This document shows, piece by piece, positions 63,958-64,000 of a DNA stretch of 64,000 nt. The DNA lies in contig NZ_LXEU01000069.1 in the NCBI RefSeq assembly GCF_001654985.1, positions 38,266 through 102,265 on the forward strand. The letters are read 5' to 3'. Source of the stretch: Kluyvera georgiana ATCC 51603 (GTDB taxonomy: Bacteria > Pseudomonadota > Gammaproteobacteria > Enterobacterales > Enterobacteriaceae). Under the pieces are notes generated by a model. It worked only from the letters and a program-made list of their open reading frames with translations, was not told the origin of the DNA and made no database searches. Each line of letters begins with the position of its first letter. The stretch's first letter is position 1. Made by a program: the position numbers and the translations under genes.

Positions 63958-64000
63958 TTCTTTTTCCCGGTTATCGGAATGACATAAGCGGCCTGAGGGC

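Overview
This window is a piece of an enterobacterial chromosome. Its backbone follows the order known from E. coli K-12: setA, leuDCBA with the leuL attenuator, leuO, ilvIH, cra, the whole dcw (division and cell wall) cluster from mraZ to ftsZ, lpxC, secM-secA, mutT, yacG-zapD-coaE, guaC, hofC-hofB-ppdD, nadC, ampD-ampE, aroP, pdhR-aceE-aceF and lpd. Protein sequences are close to E. coli, but the GC-rich third positions, an ERIC element, REP elements and the extra sugar operons point to a Klebsiella/Raoultella/Enterobacter-type member of the Enterobacteriaceae. The species cannot be settled from sequence alone. No tRNA, rRNA, IS element, prophage or CRISPR array was seen.

Layout. 1-615 is the 3' half of setA. 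664-10821 is an accessory block lying between setA and leuD, which are neighbours in E. coli. It holds two divergent catabolic modules. The first (664-7280, minus strand) encodes a LacI regulator, a GPH-type sugar transporter, a GH32 beta-fructosidase, a GH91 protein of the inulin fructotransferase / difructose anhydride III hydrolase family, and a PfkB fructokinase. The second (7515-10821, plus strand) encodes an IdnO-like 5-ketogluconate reductase, an ACS-family transporter and an IdnR-like regulator. 10867-15726 is the leu operon, 16327-17298 leuO, 17688-19906 ilvIH and 20159-21163 cra. 21758-39631 is the dcw cluster plus lpxC, all on the plus strand with many genes overlapping by a few bases. 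40038-43763 is secM-secA-mutT. 43845-50813 alternates small operons, including type IV pilus genes. 50901-52315 is ampDE. 52402-54761 is a second accessory insertion (GH43 glycosidase plus GPH transporter) between ampE and aroP. 54927-63957 is aroP and the pyruvate dehydrogenase region.

How the genes work together. The GH91 operon reads as a complete intracellular route: import of a short fructan or cyclic difructose (DFA III), ring opening by GH91, cleavage to fructose by GH32, phosphorylation to fructose-6-phosphate by the kinase, all under a dedicated LacI repressor. None of the three enzymes has a signal peptide. This module is the most interesting content. The second module would take up a keto-sugar acid and reduce it to gluconate. 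The leu, ilvIH and leuO block makes branched-chain amino acids. The dcw genes build peptidoglycan precursors and the divisome. SecM senses secretion and controls SecA. PdhR, AceE, AceF and Lpd form the pyruvate dehydrogenase complex and its pyruvate-sensing repressor.
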